Shown piece after piece: positions 60,288 through 64,000 of a DNA stretch of 64,000 bases; the stretch's first letter is position 1, and every line of letters begins with the position of its first letter. The DNA comes from Amycolatopsis sp. NBC_00345 (GTDB lineage Bacteria > Actinomycetota > Actinomycetes > Mycobacteriales > Pseudonocardiaceae). The notes under the pieces were generated by a model that saw only the letters and a program-made list of their open reading frames with translations, ran no database searches and had not been told where the DNA came from. The DNA is taken from assembly GCF_036116635.1 (NCBI RefSeq), contig NZ_CP107995.1, positions 2,418,001 through 2,482,000 of the forward strand. Reading direction: 5' to 3'. The position numbers and the translations under genes were made by a program.

Positions 60288-61133
60288 ATGGAACGGGAAG
60301 CGGAGCTGGGCGAGTTCCTGCGCTCGCGCCGTGCCCGGGTGACGCCGGCCGAGGCCGGGCTGGGACCGGGGGACGGCGTCCGCCGCGTGCCCGGCCTGCG
60401 GCGCGAGGAGGTCGCGCGGCTGGCCGGGGTGAACGTCGACTACTACGTCCGCCTGGAGCGCGGCAGCCGGGGTAACCCGTCGGACTCGGTGCTCGACGCC
60501 GTGGCGCGGGCGCTGCGGCTGAACACCACCGAGCGGGCGCACCTGTTCGCGCTCGCGCGGCCGGGCAGCGCTCGCCCGGCGCGGCGCGCGGTGCCGCCGC
60601 AACGGGTGCGGCCGTCGGTGTACCGGATCCTCGAGGCCCACGAGCCGCTCCCGGCGATGGTGCTCGGCCGCCGGATGGACGTGCTCGCCGCGAACCGGCC
60701 GGCCCGCGCGCTGTACACGGACTGGGCGGCGCTGCCCGGCCCGTCCCGGAACATGCCGCGGTTCCTGTTCACCGACCCGGCCGCGCGGGAAGTGCTGGTG
60801 GACTGGGCGGCCGGCGCCGCGGAAGCCGTCGCCCACTTGCGTCTCTACCAGGGCCGTCACCCCGGCGACCCGCTGCTGGCGGACCTGGTCGCGGACCTTT
60901 CGGTGGCCGACGCGGACTTCCGCGCCTGGTGGGGCGAGCACGACGTGCACCAGCACACCTTCGGCGCGAAGGCGTTCCGCCATCCGGTGGCGGGCGAGTT
61001 CACCCTGGCCTACGACCTGCTCGGCGTGCTGGACGACGCGGACCAGTTCCTGACGCTGTACACCGCCGAACCGGGCACGGACTCGGCGGCCGCGGTGCTG
61101 CGGCTCGGCGCGGTGTCCTTTGTGGACGGGTGA
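60288..61133 (+). CDS. XRE-family regulator with MmyB-like ligand-binding domain
   Basis: 281 residues. HTH at residues 5-65 (ELGEFLRSRRARVTPAEAGL, RRVPGLRREEVARLAGVNVD, YYVRLERG), then the PAS-like MmyB ligand-binding domain (RILEAHEPLPAMVLGRRMDV, RFLFTDPAAREVLVDW, HPVAGEFTLAYD). In Streptomyces such regulators usually control a neighbouring oxidoreductase gene, often divergently; here the oxidoreductase lies just upstream on the same strand, with 10 bases between. Confidence 0.92.
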   Translation: MEREAELGEFLRSRRARVTPAEAGLGPGDGVRRVPGLRREEVARLAGVNVDYYVRLERGSRGNPSDSVLDAVARALRLNTTERAHLFALARPGSARPARRAVPPQRVRPSVYRILEAHEPLPAMVLGRRMDVLAANRPARALYTDWAALPGPSRNMPRFLFTDPAAREVLVDWAAGAAEAVAHLRLYQGRHPGDPLLADLVADLSVADADFRAWWGEHDVHQHTFGAKAFRHPVAGEFTLAYDLLGVLDDADQFLTLYTAEPGTDSAAAVLRLGAVSFVDG

Positions 61134-61311
61134 AACCCGGTCGCCGAGCCGCCGGAGGACGGTGACCAACGCGGTCACGAGCCGGGCACGGCGGGGGCGA
61201 GGGGCGCCGCAGGGCATGGCTGACTCCAGGTGAGTCGGCCCCTGGGCGGGTGGCGGCGCCACGCAGAGGGTGGGCGAAGCGCTCTCGAATATCGCCCGGC
61301 AGCAGGGATCT

Positions 61312-61326
61312 TGTCAAGGCTTGACA
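61312..61326. promoter_or_regulatory. 7-bp inverted repeat upstream of the glucanase gene
   Basis: TGTCAAG and CTTGACA around a single G, 145 bases before the glucanase start. Possible operator or part of an overlapping promoter (TTGACA at 61321-61326). The remaining 61134-61470 shows no gene. Confidence 0.45.
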
Positions 61327-61470
61327 GGCTGGGGCGGTGGTATGAACCTTTTCAGCGAACGTCCCCGCCCGGTCCCGGATGCTCCTGCCCGGCGGTCAGG
61401 GGGCGAGCCGGACGACGCCGTCCCCTGACCGGCGGCGGGTCCGCCCCTCTGTCCCGGCCAGGGAGGAACC

Positions 61471-62838
61471 ATGCCCGCACACGCTCTGCCGCGGCGCCGT
61501 AGCCGCGGCCCCGGCAAACGCCTGGCGACACTGGCGGCGGCCCTCGCTGTCGCCGCGCTCGGCTTCGCCGTCTCCACCGCGCACGCCGCGGATGCCCTGA
61601 TCTCCCAGAACCGGCCCGTCACGGCGTCCTCGGTCGAGAACTCCGGCACCCCCGCGAGCGCGGCGGTGGACGGGAACACCGGCACCCGCTGGTCTTCGCA
61701 GTTCAGCGATCCACAGTGGATCCGGGTGGACCTCGGCGGGCAGGCGACGCTGAGCCAGGTGGCGCTGCGCTGGGAGGCCGCGTACGCCACCGCGTTCCAG
61801 ATCCAGGTGTCCGGCAACGGATCCGACTGGTCCACTGTGTACCAGACGACCACCGGGACCGGCGGCACGCAGACGTTGAACGTGACCGGGAGCGGCCGGT
61901 ACGTGCGGCTGTACACGACCGCGCGGGCCACGCCCTACGGCGTCTCGCTGTTCGAGTTCCAGGTCTTCGGCACCGGCGGCGGCACCGGCCCGGCCGACCC
62001 CAGCGGGGGCGCGCCGCCCGACTCGTTCTGGGGTGACACCGGCAGCATCCCGGCGGCGCAGAACGTGCTCATGGTCAAGGTGCTCAACCAGACCAACGGC
62101 AAGTACCCGGACAGCCAGGTGTTCTGGAGCTTCGGCGGCCAGACCCACTCGATCGCCGAGCAGCCCTACATCGACATGACCGCCAACTCGGCCGGCCGGA
62201 TGTACTTCTACCTCGGCGCCCCGAACAGCCAGTACGCCGACTTCATCGAGTTCACCGTCGGCCCGGACGTGTTCAACGGCAACACCACCCGGGTGGACGC
62301 GTTCGGCCTGAAGCTGGCCATGCGGCTGCACGCGCACGACGGCTTCGACACGCAGGTGGGCGACGACTACCAGACCTTCCAGGAGGACCGCTCGGCCACG
62401 TTCGCGAAGTTCCAGGCCGAGGTGCCGACCGAGTTCAAGGGGCTGGCCACGGTGAACGCGCCGTACCGGATCCCGGCGCCGGGCAGCTCGCCGGACTTCC
62501 GCGACGGCGGCCAGTACGCGAACTACTTCACCGCCTACGCCCAGTCGGTCGGGGTGAACGAGTCCACGTCGAACATCACCGGCTGCGCCGGCTCGCTGGC
62601 CCAGAACGCCGCCCTGTGCGCGGCGCTGAACCGGCACACCGCGCAGCTGCCGCAGTCGCAGCAGCAGGACCCGGCGAACTTCTACCAGGCCGCCCCGGCG
62701 AACTACTACGCGAAGTTCTGGCACGACCACGGCATCAACAGCCTCGCGTACGGCTTCCCGTACGACGACGTGGCGGGCCAGTCCTCGTTCGTCTCGCACG
62801 GCGACCCGCAATGGCTGGAGGTCGCCGTCGGCTGGTGA
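61471..62838 (+). CDS. Secreted GH64 beta-1,3-glucanase with F5/8-type C (CBM32-like) domain
   Basis: 455 residues. A Sec/Tat-like signal peptide with RRRSRGPGKR and a hydrophobic core, cleaved near AHA-AD (residue 36). An F5/8 type C domain (about 38-165) is seen in NRPVTASSVENSGTPASAAV and NTGTRWSSQFSDPQWIRVDL. A Gly/Pro linker leads to the GH64/thaumatin-like domain (about 185-455) with LNQTNGKYPDSQVFWSFGG and YFYLGAPNSQYADFIEFTVG. GH64 enzymes cleave beta-1,3-glucan to pentasaccharides; the extra domain probably binds glycans. AGGGAGGAACC precedes the ATG. Confidence 0.93.
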   Translation: MPAHALPRRRSRGPGKRLATLAAALAVAALGFAVSTAHAADALISQNRPVTASSVENSGTPASAAVDGNTGTRWSSQFSDPQWIRVDLGGQATLSQVALRWEAAYATAFQIQVSGNGSDWSTVYQTTTGTGGTQTLNVTGSGRYVRLYTTARATPYGVSLFEFQVFGTGGGTGPADPSGGAPPDSFWGDTGSIPAAQNVLMVKVLNQTNGKYPDSQVFWSFGGQTHSIAEQPYIDMTANSAGRMYFYLGAPNSQYADFIEFTVGPDVFNGNTTRVDAFGLKLAMRLHAHDGFDTQVGDDYQTFQEDRSATFAKFQAEVPTEFKGLATVNAPYRIPAPGSSPDFRDGGQYANYFTAYAQSVGVNESTSNITGCAGSLAQNAALCAALNRHTAQLPQSQQQDPANFYQAAPANYYAKFWHDHGINSLAYGFPYDDVAGQSSFVSHGDPQWLEVAVGW

Positions 62839-62845
62839 CCGGCGC

Positions 62846-62897
62846 GGACTCGTGAGTGTTTATGACGGTTCTAACCGTCCTAAACACTCACGAGTCC
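62846..62897. terminator. Long perfect hairpin between convergent genes
   Basis: A 17-bp perfect stem pairs 62846-62862 with 62881-62897, and an inner 7-bp stem GACGGTT/AACCGTC closes a 2-base loop, so almost the whole 52 bases fold. It starts right after the glucanase stop and includes the last codons of the convergent SRPBCC gene. Probably a bidirectional terminator. Confidence 0.75.
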
Positions 62898-63367
62898 TGG
62901 CAAACGAGCCCGGCCAGGTGGTGCAGCGAGTCGGCGAGGTGCCCGGGACCGAACGGCGGGAACTGGATCCGCTCCCGGACGACCGGCGGCACCTCTGACC
63001 AGTCGTAGGACAGCGTGACCGCGGTCTCGGACGGACCGACGGGGGCGAGATCGTAACGCCAGAACCAGCCGCCGAACTCCAGCCGGCCGTCGGCTTTCTC
63101 GCTCCCCGTGAGCCAGCCGATGGCGCGCGCCGGGTCGAAGACCTGGACCTTGTTGACGACCTGGTAGTCGCCGTCGGGATGGCGGGTGTGGTACATGGTC
63201 ATCCGGAAGAGCTGTCCCACCTCGGCCAGCGGCGCCCGTTCGACGGGTTCCCGGACCCAGCCGGTGCCGTCGATCGCGGCATGGGCCGCCGGGTCCGCCA
63301 GCACCGCGAACACCCTCGCGGCGGACGCGGCGACGGTCAGGGTCGCGCTGAGGTTCTCTTCGGCCAT
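62888..63367 (-). CDS. SRPBCC-family (START/Bet v1-like) small protein
   Basis: 159 residues from ATG 63367, preferred over GTG 63376 because AGAGGAG is about 10 bases away rather than 1. The fold is indicated by ATLTVAASAARVFAVLADPA, then WVREPVERAPLAEVGQLFRM and the C-terminal helix GHLADSLHHLAGL. Such proteins bind hydrophobic ligands or act as polyketide cyclase/dehydrase relatives; no active site is apparent. The last codons lie in the terminator hairpin. Confidence 0.85.
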   Translation of the reverse strand: MAEENLSATLTVAASAARVFAVLADPAAHAAIDGTGWVREPVERAPLAEVGQLFRMTMYHTRHPDGDYQVVNKVQVFDPARAIGWLTGSEKADGRLEFGGWFWRYDLAPVGPSETAVTLSYDWSEVPPVVRERIQFPPFGPGHLADSLHHLAGLVCQDS

Positions 63368-63481
63368 GGTGCGCACGCTCCTCTGGTGAGTGGCGACCGG
63401 CCCGTCGCCGGTCTCTCACCTTGACGACGAACGGGCCCGCCGCCGTCCGACAAGCACCGCGGAAGAAATTCCGGCCGATTC

Positions 63482-64000
63482 TCAAGCGTCGACGTGGGCA
63501 CCGCCCGGGATGGCGGCGAGCAGGTCACGCGTGTAGTCCTCGCGGGGATTGCCCAGCACCTCGTCGGCGGGGCCGAGTTCGAGCAGGCGGCCGGCGCGCA
63601 GGACGCCGACCTGGTCGGCCATCTCGCGGACCACGGCGAGGTCGTGCGTGATGAACAGGTAGGTCAGGCCCAGCTCGTCCTGCAGGTCCACCAGCAGCCG
63701 GAGGATCTGCGCCTGCACCGAAACGTCCAGCGCCGACACCGGCTCGTCCAGCACCACCAGGTCCGGGTTGAGCGACAGGGCCCGGGCGATCGCCGCGCGC
63801 TGGCGCTGGCCGCCGGACAGCTCGGCCGGACGGCGGCGTAGCGCGGCCGCCGGCAGCGCGACCTGGTCCAGCAGCTGCGCGACCCGGGCCCGCTGCTCGG
63901 TGCGGGAGCCGATGCCGAAGGCGCGCAACGGTTCCCCGACCACCTCCTCGATGCTGAAGCGCGGGTTCAGCGACGCGTACGGGTTCTGGTAGACGAGCTG
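63482..64000 (-). CDS. ABC transporter ATP-binding protein (Opp/Dpp F type), cut by the window end
   Basis: About 173 C-terminal residues are visible; the N-terminus with Walker A lies beyond 64000. The Q-loop (QLVYQNPYASLNPRFSIEEV), signature LSGGQRQRAAIARALSL, Walker B LVVLDEPVSALD and switch FITHDLAVV are all present, followed by LLELGPADEVLGNPREDYTR, typical of oligopeptide/dipeptide/nickel ABC ATPases. It should energise import of peptides together with genes outside the window. Confidence 0.92.
   Translation of the reverse strand, partial: QLVYQNPYASLNPRFSIEEVVGEPLRAFGIGSRTEQRARVAQLLDQVALPAAALRRRPAELSGGQRQRAAIARALSLNPDLVVLDEPVSALDVSVQAQILRLLVDLQDELGLTYLFITHDLAVVREMADQVGVLRAGRLLELGPADEVLGNPREDYTRDLLAAIPGGAHVDA

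Overview
The window is high-GC DNA from an actinomycete, most likely a member of the Pseudonocardiaceae such as Amycolatopsis. This is inferred from GC-rich third codon positions, a large SARP/AfsR-type regulator, a PF04672-type SAM methyltransferase, an XRE/MmyB regulator, a GH64 glucanase and many actinobacterial insertion sequences. No species was assigned by search.

Layout. (1) 1-8.1 kb: a catabolic operon, apparently for an aromatic or heteroaromatic compound (5'-truncated FAD monooxygenase, two ACMSD-like amidohydrolases, a SnoaL-like protein, a cyclase-family hydrolase). It converges on an MFS transporter next to a GntR/FCD regulator. A deleted IS481-type element sits exactly in the CTAG that holds both convergent stop codons. 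(2) 8.2-12.3 kb: a stretch of gene remnants (ALF-repeat toxin N-terminus, TPR regulator, acyl-CoA ligase, crotonase, integrase-associated protein) around one intact secreted DUF4360 protein. (3) 12.3-19.3 kb: a compact candidate RiPP locus. An amidohydrolase and a SARP regulator read rightward behind a perfect 11-bp direct repeat, and they converge on a translationally coupled YcaO-TfuA pair preceded by a 37-codon gene with a strong ribosome binding site. YcaO plus TfuA is the known signature of peptide-backbone thioamidation, and none of the accessory genes of known thioamitide clusters is visible. (4) 19.7-23.5 kb: LysR and FBP-zinc-finger remnants, then two tandem secreted M1-type metallopeptidases. 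(5) 23.8-32.6 kb: an IS-rich mosaic (split IS256, intact IS701, an intact IS4-family element nested in an IS630 remnant, decayed tyrosine recombinase plus AbrB cassette) that encloses a coupled O-methyltransferase / UbiA prenyltransferase / HPPD-like operon whose last two genes are broken.

(6) 32.6-40.3 kb: flanked by a 30-bp direct repeat lies a three-gene, overlapping ATPase operon (HTH plus P-loop ATPase with a helical repeat region; winged-helix linker protein; 1062-aa protein joining an AAA ATPase to a HerA/VirD4-like ATPase), with a divergent small HExxH protein. It resembles defence or DNA-translocation operons and is not a system I can name. (7) 40.5-42.4 kb: a large serine recombinase whose 3' end overlaps a tRNA-Leu(GAG) gene, probably the integration boundary of a mobile element. 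(8) 42.5-64 kb: more ordinary chromosome. It holds two flavin monooxygenases, an F420-type nitroreductase-like protein, a class A beta-lactamase, a LacI-controlled sugar-acid transport/dehydratase/alpha-glucosidase operon, a Fur-catalase pair with a 277-bp tandem duplication at the convergent gene ends, a methyltransferase, an LLM oxidoreductase, an APC permease, a quinone-oxidoreductase-like enzyme, an XRE regulator, a secreted GH64 glucanase, an SRPBCC protein and a truncated ABC ATPase.

The two best leads for new biology are the YcaO-TfuA-peptide locus and the HTH-ATPase / winged-helix / dual-ATPase operon.
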